From assembly GCA_938028585.1 (NCBI GenBank), contig CALIZH010000009.1, positions 1-15,031 on the forward strand: a stretch of DNA of 15,031 nt, given 5' to 3'. The notes beneath the pieces are model-generated. The model had not been told where the DNA came from. It saw only the letters and a program-made list of their open reading frames with translations, and did no database searches. Shown here in pieces: positions 8,038-15,031 of the stretch. The position numbers were made by a program, and so were the translations under genes. This DNA is from an uncultured Actinomyces sp. (GTDB lineage Bacteria > Actinomycetota > Actinomycetes > Actinomycetales > Actinomycetaceae). Position 1 is the stretch's first letter, and each line of letters begins with the position of its first letter.

Positions 8038-9342
8038 ATGTCTGAAGAAGTAGAGGTTGATTTCGAGGTCATCGTCATCGGTGGAGGTGTAGCCGGTTGC
8101 GTTGCCGCCTACACTCTTGCCGGACAAGGACACGAGGTCCTTCTCATCGAGCGTGCGATGGAACCCGGTTCCAAGAATCTCTCAGGTGGTGTTTTCTACT
8201 GCCGAGTAATGGAACAGGTCTTCCCGGACTTCGTCAATGAAGCTCCTGTGGAACGCCGAATCACGCGTAACATCGTCAGCCTGCTCAATGAAAAGTCTGC
8301 GGTCAACATTGACTACTGGGATCAGCGTCTTGCTGAGCCCGCAAATGCAGTTACAGTGTTGCGTGCAAAGCTTGATTTGTGGCTGAGCGAGAAGTGCGAG
8401 GAAGCCGGTGTCACCGTGATGCCGGGTGTGAAGGTTGACTCCCTCATCATCGAAAACGGACAGGTTGTTGGTGTTCGTGCCGGAGAAGATGAGCTGCGCT
8501 CCCACGTTGTGGTTGCCGCAGATGGGGTGAACTCTTTCATTGCCCAGCAGGCGGGAATCCGCGCTAAAGAGCCGAAGAAACACCTTGCAGTGGGTGTGAA
8601 GTCGGTGATCGCTCTTCCCGAGAAGGTCCTTGAAGATCGCTTCAATGTGCGCGATAACTGCGGTGCAGCCTACGCCATGGTTGGGGATGCGACGCAGGGC
8701 GTTGCAGGTGGAGCTTTCATGTACACCAATAAAGATTCCGTCTCTATTGGTGTTGTCATGCGTCTGGATGATTTGGAAGCATCGGGCTTGTCCTCTTCGG
8801 ATGTCCATGATCACCTGCTCACTCATCCGGCAATTGCTCCTCTTCTTGAAGACGGCGAATTGCTTGAGTACGGGTGCCACCTGACCATCGAAGATGGGCC
8901 TCAGATGGTGACCCACGATCTCACCCGCCCAGGTTTGGTGATTATTGGTGATGCAGCTGGATTCACTCTTAACACTGGTTTGACCATTCGAGGGATGGAT
9001 CTTGCTGCGGGTTCTGCGCTCGCGGCTTCAACGGCGGTTCATGCTGCCCTTGAATCCGGCGATTTCTCTCAGGCAGCGATGGATCGTTACCTCAGTGAGT
9101 TGAAATCTTCCTTCGTCGGGCAGGACATGCAGACCTACGCGAAGGCCCCTGCTTTCCTTGAGCGTCCTCGTATGTACAAGGACTATGGACGCCTTGCTGC
9201 AGAGGTTTTCTACGGAGTCTTCAACCATGATCTTCGCCCGCGTCGCCACATCATGAAGGTCGCGATGGATGCGTTCAAGGCTTCTGGCCTGCGTTTGCGT
9301 GATCTCATCAGTGACGGCTTGGCCGGTATCAAGGCATTGTGA
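8038..9342 (+). CDS. fixC: FixC, ETF-quinone oxidoreductase-like flavoprotein
   Basis: FAD-dependent oxidoreductase of 434 aa (E. coli FixC 428). It shows the dinucleotide-binding GGGVAG at residues 15-20 followed by the acidic Glu38 of the second strand, then the SKNLSGG stretch, a central VVAADGVNS motif, and the second FAD motif GLVIIGDAAGF from residue 299. Related to ETF-ubiquinone oxidoreductase but without its iron-sulfur domain, which is supplied separately by FixX. AGGAAG overlaps the fixB stop just before ATG 8038, so translation is probably coupled. Expected to link the FixAB flavoprotein to the quinone pool or another donor at the membrane. Confidence 0.94.
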   Translation: MSEEVEVDFEVIVIGGGVAGCVAAYTLAGQGHEVLLIERAMEPGSKNLSGGVFYCRVMEQVFPDFVNEAPVERRITRNIVSLLNEKSAVNIDYWDQRLAEPANAVTVLRAKLDLWLSEKCEEAGVTVMPGVKVDSLIIENGQVVGVRAGEDELRSHVVVAADGVNSFIAQQAGIRAKEPKKHLAVGVKSVIALPEKVLEDRFNVRDNCGAAYAMVGDATQGVAGGAFMYTNKDSVSIGVVMRLDDLEASGLSSSDVHDHLLTHPAIAPLLEDGELLEYGCHLTIEDGPQMVTHDLTRPGLVIIGDAAGFTLNTGLTIRGMDLAAGSALAASTAVHAALESGDFSQAAMDRYLSELKSSFVGQDMQTYAKAPAFLERPRMYKDYGRLAAEVFYGVFNHDLRPRRHIMKVAMDAFKASGLRLRDLISDGLAGIKAL

Positions 9343-9355
9343 GGCAGGAGGAACA

Positions 9356-9652
9356 ATGAGCACATTGAAAATTGAGAGTGTTCCCGCGCGTCTTTCGCGT
9401 AACACTTACAACCTTGACGAGGAAGAATCTCATATCGAGGTCGACCAGGAGCGCGCTCGTGCCACCGGCGCCGGCAAGCTCTTGGAGCGGATCTGCCCGG
9501 CTCATGTCTACTCGGTAGAAGAAGACGGGAGCGTTGGCGTGGAATATGCCGCATGCCTCGAATGCGGTACCTGCTTGGCTATTGCCCCTGAAGGTGTCCT
9601 GAAGTGGCACTACCCCAGGAGCGGTTTCGGGATCATGTTCCGAGAAGGCTAA
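9356..9652 (+). CDS. fixX: FixX, ferredoxin-like partner of FixC
   Basis: Small iron-sulfur protein of 98 aa (E. coli FixX about 95). Cysteines at 47 (ICPAHVY) and 67, 70 and 73 (CLECGTC) are placed to hold one 4Fe-4S cluster, and the C-terminal tail WHYPRSGFGIMFREG matches the family. The frame is open upstream to 9269 inside fixC, but the perfect AGGAGGA at 9346-9352 directly before ATG 9356 and the length fix the start. Last gene of fixABCX, followed at once by an intrinsic terminator. It relays electrons with FixC, corresponding to the fused cluster domain of eukaryotic ETF-QO. Confidence 0.95.
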   Translation: MSTLKIESVPARLSRNTYNLDEEESHIEVDQERARATGAGKLLERICPAHVYSVEEDGSVGVEYAACLECGTCLAIAPEGVLKWHYPRSGFGIMFREG

Positions 9653-9669
9653 GAGCTTCTTCATTTGAG

Positions 9670-9713
9670 GTGGTGGGTTGAAGGCATCTGCTTTCAACCC
9701 ATCACTTTTGTTT
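9670..9713 (+). terminator. Intrinsic terminator of fixABCX
   Basis: A 16-bp stem (left arm 9670-9685, right arm 9690-9705, two G-U pairs, no mismatch) closed by the tetraloop ATCT and followed by TTTTGTTT. It begins 18 bases after the fixX stop. There is no T-run on the other strand, so it should act on rightward transcripts only. Confidence 0.9.
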
Positions 9714-10410
9714 CAGCCCTTGAATTCATGATTGCCGCAATGCATTCGGCAATATTTCCACGGGTGAAGGAATGGTCTTCTGCAGAATCACTGCCTACGT
9801 GTAGTGGGCGCCATTCAAGTGATGCAGACCTTTTCTCTCCGCGGGGTCCTTGGGCGCCATGAGCATTTAGATGAACCTCGAATATGGGAAGAGCCCGAGT
9901 CCCTGAGATGCTTTGACCTATCGGAAACAGTCGGTGCTTATCTGTATCCGCCCCCGCCACGTATGCTTCAGCGTTGATAGATGTACACGAGGAAAATTCA
10001 GTGCTGAGACATATGAGGAGCGAATGCAAGTGCCATCGTTTCGCGCGCATGACAAGCTCTGTGAAGTCTTCCAAGCACAGGTCTTTGACGGGAGAATGAG
10101 TGGGGGAGAGGACCAGTGCTTCCATGCCGTATCGTCGGACTTCCCGGGCAAAAGGGAGAAGGAAAGTGCAGGCGGCCTGTTCCACTTCTTTGCGTGCGCC
10201 TAAAAGCCCGACACCAACGATGTTTTGGTAGCCCAAGCGAAGTGCTTGAGCGGATGGATCGACAGCATAACCCAACGCCGCAGCCGCCTCGTGAACTCGC
10301 TGGCTTAAGTTCTCACTGACCCGTACCTTTCCTCTGAGGACGTGCGAAACGGTTCCAACAGATACTCCAGCTAAACGCGCGACGTCGGAAATCGTCGGTG
10401 TTGTGGCCAT
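9694..10410 (-). pseudogene. LacI-family regulator, probably truncated or decayed
   Basis: The open frame gives 238 aa from ATG 10410. The first 60 residues are a good LacI headpiece: helix-turn-helix at 7-26 (ISDVARLAGVSVGTVSHVL), hinge helix near NLSQRVHEAAAALGY, then the start of the periplasmic-binding-like domain (IVGVGLLG, YGMEALVLSPTHSP). From about residue 115 the sequence no longer looks like a LacI ligand domain, and the protein is roughly 100 residues shorter than the usual 330-340. Its stop codon lies inside the fixX terminator hairpin, which suggests the frame ends there by accident. A perfect AGGAGG (10416-10421) precedes the start. It may still bind DNA. A small intact regulator with an unusual C-terminal half is the alternative; I could not find the missing domain in the other minus-strand frames. 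Confidence 0.6.
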
Positions 10411-10578
10411 AAAAGCCTCCTCTCCTGTGGCCTTTACTGTGCCGCAACCGCACTTCTTTCCAGCCCAAGGAGCAGAATCTGTGGAAACACGCCGGGTATC
10501 GTGCATCCTGTGGATCAATCACACTGCGGGTGCAAAGTTCACATATTAAGCTGTGAATACTTCGAGCGAGGAGGAATA
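10411..10578. promoter_or_regulatory. Divergent intergenic region between lacI-like gene and membrane protein gene
   Basis: 168 bp holding the starts of two opposite transcripts. It includes the lacI-like ribosome site (CCTCCT on + at 10416-10421), an inverted repeat at 10538-10557, and GAGGAGGA just before ATG 10579. An AATACT at 10556-10561 resembles a -10, but no -35 lies at normal distance, so no promoter is asserted. Confidence 0.4.
10538..10557. repeat. Inverted repeat TTCACA-N8-TGTGAA
   Basis: Two perfect six-base half-sites, TTCACA and TGTGAA, with an eight-base AT-rich spacer, 21 bases ahead of ATG 10579. It is placed like an operator or a short leader hairpin. The same half-sites recur in the M16 coding region (11978-11999). 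Confidence 0.5.
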
Positions 10579-11223
10579 ATGCTTCGACGTTTGACAGACG
10601 CAATTGTCTGCGCAGTACTTTTGGTTCTCGATATTCTGGCGTGGCTGATCGTCAGCACATTCTCAAGTCTTGATCGTTCGGAACCAGGTCGAATTGCCTC
10701 GGTCTCTTTGAGCGCCTTGATCATCGTTGCTGCTCCTGCACTTGCGACCTGTATGGTTGCTGCGGTCGCGCGACTGGTGACCCGCACTTCGGCTCGCCTT
10801 TTCTATTCGTGGAGTCTTTTCGTCAGCGCTGTGGCCGGAGTGTTCAGCTATCTAACGGCTATGGTGTCCTCCTTTCAAGGAATGGAAGTTGGCCTGCGCT
10901 GGATGGCTTGTTTCTTCGCAGTTCAAGCGATCGTCAGCCTTATTCTCCTCATCGTTGGCTTGACCGGTGGAATTCCTCGAACAGCTGAGGAAGCACGTGC
11001 TCTGCATCAGGCGACGCATCCTTCTGCTTCCTCTTCGACTCAGAAGAAGTCTTCTTCGGCAAGCACCACTTCTTCTCACGAGTCCGCAACTTCTACCTCA
11101 GCGAAGGCTCCAGCCTCCGCAGGTACGGCTTCCCCCGCTGCAGGCAAGACTGCCCCCACCGCTCAGGGTGGCGAAGGAACTCACGCAAGCACGTCCTCGG
11201 CAAAGGAAAAAGAGACACATTAA
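10579..11223 (+). CDS. Four-TM membrane protein with Ser/Thr/Ala-rich tail, unknown function
   Basis: Hypothetical membrane protein of 214 aa that I do not recognise. Four hydrophobic segments are evident at about residues 8-28, 41-64, 74-98 and 108-128, joined by short loops with Arg-rich cytoplasmic ends. From about 134 onward follows an 80-residue low-complexity tail rich in Ser, Thr, Ala and some Lys, probably disordered. The start ATG 10579 is set by GAGGAGGA seven bases upstream; a longer frame from 10501 lacks a ribosome site. Its stop TAA shares one base with the M16 peptidase start (TAATG), so the two are translationally coupled and likely co-regulated. No enzymatic motif is visible. 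Confidence 0.75.
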   Translation: MLRRLTDAIVCAVLLVLDILAWLIVSTFSSLDRSEPGRIASVSLSALIIVAAPALATCMVAAVARLVTRTSARLFYSWSLFVSAVAGVFSYLTAMVSSFQGMEVGLRWMACFFAVQAIVSLILLIVGLTGGIPRTAEEARALHQATHPSASSSTQKKSSSASTTSSHESATSTSAKAPASAGTASPAAGKTAPTAQGGEGTHASTSSAKEKETH

Positions 11224-12554
11224 TGACAACTGAGGGTTTCCGCCAGCTTTCACTGGAAACAACGCATGGGGTTGAAGAATGGGAGGATTCGGGGGCGCTT
11301 GTTCAACGAAGTGTCCTGCCTAATGGTCTTCGGATCATTACTCAGAAGGTGCCGGCAACACGTTCACTGGCACTGAGCTGGTGGGTTGGGGCTGGTTCAC
11401 GCGACGAGGATGAGGTGAGTGCCGGATCGACCCATTTCCTTGAACACCTCCTCTTTAAAGGAACCGCGCGCAGAAGTGCCTTTGACATCGCCGAAGCATT
11501 TGATGCGGTTGGCGGTGAGTCCAATGCGGAAACCGGAAAAGAACACACAAACTATTGGGCGCGCGTACTGAGCGAAGACGCGCCAATGGCCGTTGAAGTA
11601 TTGGGAGACATGATTTCTGCCTCCCTTATCGATCCAGAAGAGTTTGAGATCGAACGCGGGGTCATCCTCGATGAGCTCGCGATGTCAGAAGACAATCCTC
11701 TCGAGGTCGTCCACGAGGCTTTCCAATTGGCCGTGTTTGGCGATAACTCTTTGGGACGTCCGGTTGGTGGAAGCGCCCAAACGATTCGAGCCGTTGAACG
11801 CGACCACGTCTGGGACTACTATCGCCGGGTTTACGCGCCCTCCTCGCTGATTATTGCCGCAGCGGGGGACGTCAACCATGATGAGCTTGTCGAGCAAGTG
11901 CAGCGTTCCTTGCATCCCACGTGGGCAAACGAATTAGAGGAACAGCGCGCTCCGCGTCCGAGGCGTTCGACGCAGGGTTCACAGTCGTCAGACTGTGAAC
12001 CAGTGCGCTCAACGCGCCACCGTCATATTGAGCAATCACATGTCATTGTTGGTGGCCCCTCGATGCGTGCCGGTGACGATCGACGTCCCGTGATGTCGGT
12101 TTTGCTTTCTATTCTGGGCGGCTCAATGTCTTCGCGGCTCTTCCAAGAGATCCGCGAGAAGCGTGGTCTGGCCTATACGACATATGCCTTCGATTCCCCG
12201 TATTCGGATACGGGAGCGTGGGGAATGTATGCCGGGACAGCACCGGAACGAGCTTCCGAGGTCGAAAAGCTCATGCAGGCAGAGCTTGAAAAACTGGCGG
12301 CAACTGGTCCGCGTGAAGACGAGCTTGCTCGCGTTCGCGGGCAGCTGCGCGGAGGTATGGCACTGGGGTTGGAAGATACCCTTTCTCGCATGTCCCGCTT
12401 GGGACGCGCTGAGCTGAGCGGTCGTTACTTTACTGTTGATGCCGCGCTTGCTCGAATTGAAGCGGTCCAAGCTGAAGACGTTCGTGGTCTTGCGCAGGAG
12501 CTTGCAGGACGATGCGTCTTCACTGCTGAAGTGGTGCCGGAGGATCGTGCGTGA
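11223..12554 (+). CDS. M16-family zinc metallopeptidase (insulinase/processing peptidase type)
   Basis: Zinc peptidase of 443 aa. The inverted zinc motif HFLEH is at residues 71-75 (His71, Glu74 catalytic, His75), and Glu151 in ERGVILDEL is the expected third ligand about 76 residues on. The C-terminal half carries SSRLFQEIREKRGLAY, the Arg/Tyr substrate-binding pair of M16. This is the PepR/PqqL-like single-chain actinobacterial form often encoded beside pnp. Starts at ATG 11223, overlapping the previous stop by one base, and ends in a GTGA overlap with the acetyltransferase gene. A linker near residues 243-266 (PRRSTQGSQSSDCEP) is low in conservation and encodes a perfect DNA hairpin. Substrates are unknown; cytoplasmic, with no signal peptide seen. 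Confidence 0.9.
   Translation: MTTEGFRQLSLETTHGVEEWEDSGALVQRSVLPNGLRIITQKVPATRSLALSWWVGAGSRDEDEVSAGSTHFLEHLLFKGTARRSAFDIAEAFDAVGGESNAETGKEHTNYWARVLSEDAPMAVEVLGDMISASLIDPEEFEIERGVILDELAMSEDNPLEVVHEAFQLAVFGDNSLGRPVGGSAQTIRAVERDHVWDYYRRVYAPSSLIIAAAGDVNHDELVEQVQRSLHPTWANELEEQRAPRPRRSTQGSQSSDCEPVRSTRHRHIEQSHVIVGGPSMRAGDDRRPVMSVLLSILGGSMSSRLFQEIREKRGLAYTTYAFDSPYSDTGAWGMYAGTAPERASEVEKLMQAELEKLAATGPREDELARVRGQLRGGMALGLEDTLSRMSRLGRAELSGRYFTVDAALARIEAVQAEDVRGLAQELAGRCVFTAEVVPEDRA
11976..12001. repeat. Perfect 11-bp inverted repeat inside the M16 coding region
   Basis: GGTTCACAGTC and GACTGTGAACC separated by the tetraloop GTCA, all within the poorly conserved linker of the peptidase (residues about 252-260). 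No T-run follows, so it is not a standard terminator. It shares TTCACA/TGTGAA half-sites with the repeat at 10538-10557. Confidence 0.75.
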
Positions 12555-13102
12555 CTAAACGAAGTGTTCGCCCAGCAACCTCCAGTGATGCCGCTGCCAT
12601 TGCTGCAATGGCCCAAGAATTCTTCACTGAAGTCTTCAATGCCTGTGCGCTGCCTGCAGCGCATCCGCTTCGTGCACAGGTTCTGACGCAGACACGTCAG
12701 ATGTGGGAAGAAACTCTTGCTGGAAACAGGCCAACGCAGGGGCAGACCTTGGTTGCTCTTGAAGAACAGACTCCCGTTGGTTTCATCGCATACTCGCATG
12801 CCCCAGCTCTGGAACTTGAACAGCCGTCGGGGCGCGTCATTCCAGCGGGGCAAGAGATCAGCAGCCTTTACGTGCACCGTAGTTTTAGGCGTATTGGACA
12901 CGCATCGCGTCTGCTAGCAGCTCTTGTGGATACCCTCCATCCGGACTCGATGCGCTTGTGGGTTGCGCCAGAAGACACGCTGGCTATTCGCTTCATCCAA
13001 GGATGCGGGTTTTCTCCCGCTGGGGTACGTCGTAGCTTTGTTTTCGACCCGGAAATTCCCGCGGCTCGGGATGAACACCTGTGGTGGGCATTGCGTTCTT
13101 AG
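12551..13102 (+). CDS. GNAT-family N-acetyltransferase
   Basis: Acetyl-CoA-dependent acetyltransferase of 183 aa. The GNAT core shows the strand VGFIAYSH around 76-83, then motif A at about 103-122 with ISSLYVHRSFRRIGHASRLL, where Arg113-x-x-Gly116-x-Ala118 is the pyrophosphate-binding loop, and the late strand RLWVAPEDTLAIRFIQGCGF, the usual motif-B region. The GTG start overlaps the peptidase stop in GTGA, so translation is coupled. The acceptor cannot be told from sequence; protein, amino-acid or small-molecule acetylation are all possible. Confidence 0.87.
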   Translation: MTKRSVRPATSSDAAAIAAMAQEFFTEVFNACALPAAHPLRAQVLTQTRQMWEETLAGNRPTQGQTLVALEEQTPVGFIAYSHAPALELEQPSGRVIPAGQEISSLYVHRSFRRIGHASRLLAALVDTLHPDSMRLWVAPEDTLAIRFIQGCGFSPAGVRRSFVFDPEIPAARDEHLWWALRS

Positions 13103-13149
13103 AGCGATCACATCAGGCCTCTCAAGGCTAGACGTGGCACACTTATTGC

Positions 13150-14841
13150 ATGATGCCTCTTTACGACAACCTTCCTGAACCTGCGCCTCTGAAGAAGGGG
13201 AATCTCAGGATTGTCCCGCTGGGTGGCCTGGGCGAGGTCGGCCGCAATATGAATGTTTTGGAGTTTGGTGACAAACTCCTGGTTGTCGACTGCGGCGTTC
13301 TTTTCCCCGAAGAGTCTCAGCCCGGCGTTGACCTGATTCTGCCCGATTTTTCGTGGATTGAAGACCGTCTTGACGACATCGTCGGCATGGTTTTGACTCA
13401 TGGGCATGAAGACCACATCGGTGCAGTCCCATATCTGCTCAAACTCCGCGAAGATATTCCGATTTATGGTTCCGACCTGACTTTAGCTTTCGTAGAGCCC
13501 AAGCTTCGTGAGCACCGACTTTCTGCCGAAAATCTTCATGTTGTCGAAGAGGGAGACCGCCAAGCGATTGGTCCCTTCGATTGCGAGTTCGTTGCGGTTA
13601 CCCACTCGATTCCAGACGCACTTGCTGTTTTCGTTCGCACCCCCGCAGGTAAAGTCCTGATCACTGGCGACTTCAAAATGGACCAGCTGCCTCTTGACCA
13701 CCGCCTGACAGACCTTCGCTCCTTCGCGCGTTTTGGTGAAGAAGGCGTGGACCTGTTCATGGTGGACTCAACGAATGCCGAAGTGCCCGGCTTCGTTACC
13801 CCAGAACGCGAGATCGGCCCAGTCCTAGATCAAGTTTTTGCTGAGGCTACCGGTCAGATCATTGTCGCTTCTTTTGCTTCGCATGTTCACCGTGTCCAGC
13901 AGGTCATCAACGCCGCTGCACATCATGGTCGCAGTGTTGCCTTGGTTGGCCGTTCTATGGAACGGAATATGCGTATTGCTCAGGAAAAGGGTTACCTCAC
14001 AATTCCTGAGGGGCTCATCGTCGATTCCAATGAGATTTCCCTGCTTCCTCCCAATCAGAGGGTATACATGGCAACTGGGTCTCAAGGAGAGCCGATGGCC
14101 GCCCTTTCTCGAATCTCGCAGGGATCGCATCGCTTTGTCAGTATTGAACCCGGCGATACGGTGATTTTCGCGTCTTCCTTGATTCCGGGTAATGAGAACT
14201 CGGTGTACCGCGTCATTAACGACCTCACGCGTTTGGGGGCGAAGGTTGTTCACCAGGCGAACGCTAAGGTTCACGTTTCCGGCCACGCGGCCTCGGGAGA
14301 ACTGATCTACTGCTACAACATTGTTCAACCGAAGAACGTGATGCCGATCCACGGGGAGATTCGCCACTTGGTTGCCAATGGTCAATTGGCAGTACTTACC
14401 GGCGTGAAGCCCGAAGACGTCGTTCTTGCTGAAGATGGCGTTGTCGTTGATCTCGAAGACGGACATGCCAGAGTCGTCGGTGCGGTTCCCTGTGAGTACA
14501 TCTACGTTGACGGTTCCTCTATCGGAGAGATCTCCGAAGATGAATTGGCCACTCGACGGACACTGGGATCCGAAGGCTTTGTCAGCGTTTACGCGGTTGT
14601 TGAGGGCGAGTCGGGGATGGTTCTTGCACCACCGACAATTCGCGCAATTGGGATGGCCGAAGATTCCTCAGTTTTTGACGAGATTCTTCCCGACGTCACC
14701 GCAGCCCTCGAAGAGGCCGCTTCCGGCGGAAATGTTGATGCACACGTCCTTCAGCAGGCGATGCGTCGCGTTATTGGTCGCTGGGTTGGTCGTCATTTGC
14801 GCCGACGCCCCATGATTGTTCCGGTTGTCGTCCTGCAGTAG
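13150..14841 (+). CDS. rnj: Ribonuclease J
   Basis: RNase J of 563 aa, a beta-CASP metallo-beta-lactamase RNase with 5'-3' exo- and endonuclease activity in mRNA decay and rRNA processing. The N-terminal PLGGLGEVGRNM and HGHEDH at residues 84-89 are the metal core; later come ITGDFKMD, the beta-CASP features ATGSQGEP (309-315 for TGSQGEP) and SGHAASGE with His379, and MPIHGE with His401, then the C-terminal dimer domain ending GRWVGRHLRRRP. Length is normal for the actinobacterial form without a long N-terminal extension. The start is ATG 13150 or the adjacent ATG 13153; neither has a recognisable ribosome site, unlike other genes here. It begins 47 bases after the acetyltransferase gene, perhaps with its own promoter. 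Confidence 0.96.
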   Translation: MMPLYDNLPEPAPLKKGNLRIVPLGGLGEVGRNMNVLEFGDKLLVVDCGVLFPEESQPGVDLILPDFSWIEDRLDDIVGMVLTHGHEDHIGAVPYLLKLREDIPIYGSDLTLAFVEPKLREHRLSAENLHVVEEGDRQAIGPFDCEFVAVTHSIPDALAVFVRTPAGKVLITGDFKMDQLPLDHRLTDLRSFARFGEEGVDLFMVDSTNAEVPGFVTPEREIGPVLDQVFAEATGQIIVASFASHVHRVQQVINAAAHHGRSVALVGRSMERNMRIAQEKGYLTIPEGLIVDSNEISLLPPNQRVYMATGSQGEPMAALSRISQGSHRFVSIEPGDTVIFASSLIPGNENSVYRVINDLTRLGAKVVHQANAKVHVSGHAASGELIYCYNIVQPKNVMPIHGEIRHLVANGQLAVLTGVKPEDVVLAEDGVVVDLEDGHARVVGAVPCEYIYVDGSSIGEISEDELATRRTLGSEGFVSVYAVVEGESGMVLAPPTIRAIGMAEDSSVFDEILPDVTAALEEAASGGNVDAHVLQQAMRRVIGRWVGRHLRRRPMIVPVVVLQ

Positions 14842-14895
14842 CGGGCGGGACTTGAGTACGCCGATAGAGGCACGAGCGTAAGGTACGGTAGAAGC

Positions 14896-15031
14896 ATGAC
14901 CGGGCGTTTTATCTCGACCTATTCGATTGTGCTCTCTCTTCCCATGCGTATTTATCAGCTGCCAGAACGGGGAGGCTCCGTTCACGCAGCTGCAGCAACC
15001 TCGCTTCCAGCGGGTGGTTTCACGGCTTTGT
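14896..15031 (+). CDS. Start of an unrecognised gene, cut by the window edge
   Basis: Forty-five codons open from ATG 14896 to the end of the window (begins MTGRFISTYSIVLSLP). A mildly hydrophobic N-terminal stretch is visible, but not enough to assign a family. No ribosome site precedes it; instead TACGGT at 14884-14889 fits the actinobacterial -10 pattern TAnnnT exactly six bases before the ATG, as expected for a leaderless transcript. It may equally be non-coding, so the call is tentative. Confidence 0.35.
   Translation, partial: MTGRFISTYSIVLSLPMRIYQLPERGGSVHAAAATSLPAGGFTAL

Noticed and set aside
8182..8916. - strand open frame of 244 codons opposite fixC
   Set aside because: It is antisense to fixC, with no recognisable domain or start signal.
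9913..10203. + strand open frame opposite the lacI-like gene
   Set aside because: No ribosome site or domain; it appears only because the lacI-like region is open on both strands.
10538..10557. CRP-type binding site
   Set aside because: The half-sites are in the reverse order (TCACA before TGTGA) and the spacing is eight, unlike the CRP consensus.
13825..14466. - strand open frame of 213 codons opposite rnj
   Set aside because: It is antisense to a highly conserved gene and shows no family motif.

Overview
The window looks like chromosomal DNA of a moderately GC-rich Gram-positive bacterium, most likely an actinobacterium of the Actinomycetaceae type. I base this on the protein style (RNase J, M16 peptidase, Ala-rich tails), the use of GTG as well as ATG starts, and strong AGGAGG-type ribosome sites. 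The genus cannot be fixed from sequence reading alone. No rRNA, tRNA, CRISPR array, transposase or prophage gene was seen.

Left part (1-9713): a catabolic module resembling the enterobacterial carnitine system (cai plus fix). On the + strand, nearly abutting, lie a 5'-truncated caiB-type CoA-transferase, a caiC-type CoA ligase, a double-hotdog MaoC-type enoyl-CoA hydratase, a 12-TM-type MFS transporter and a metallo-beta-lactamase-fold hydrolase. A TetR-family regulator follows on the - strand. Its 3' end overlaps the hydrolase gene by 40 bp, and it is divergent from fixABCX (ETF beta, ETF alpha, an ETF-quinone-oxidoreductase-like flavoprotein and its ferredoxin partner). A strong intrinsic terminator closes fixX. 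The inferred scheme is: the MFS protein imports a betaine such as carnitine, crotonobetaine or gamma-butyrobetaine; CaiC and CaiB load it onto CoA; the MaoC protein hydrates or dehydrates the CoA ester; and FixABCX passes electrons to or from an acyl-CoA dehydrogenase (CaiA-like) that would lie outside the window. Compared with E. coli, the crotonase-type CaiD and the BCCT transporter CaiT are not here. A MaoC protein and an MFS protein sit in their places.

Middle (9694-10578): a LacI-family regulator on the - strand with an intact DNA-binding domain but a short, unrecognisable C-terminal half. Its stop codon lies inside the fixX terminator, so it may be a decaying gene. A divergent intergenic region follows.

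Right part (10579-15031): a tightly coupled housekeeping-like set on the + strand. It holds a four-TM membrane protein with a Ser/Thr/Ala-rich tail, an M16 zinc peptidase, a GNAT acetyltransferase, RNase J, and the first 45 codons of an unrecognised gene. In many actinobacteria M16 and RNase J genes flank dapB/dapA; those are absent here.
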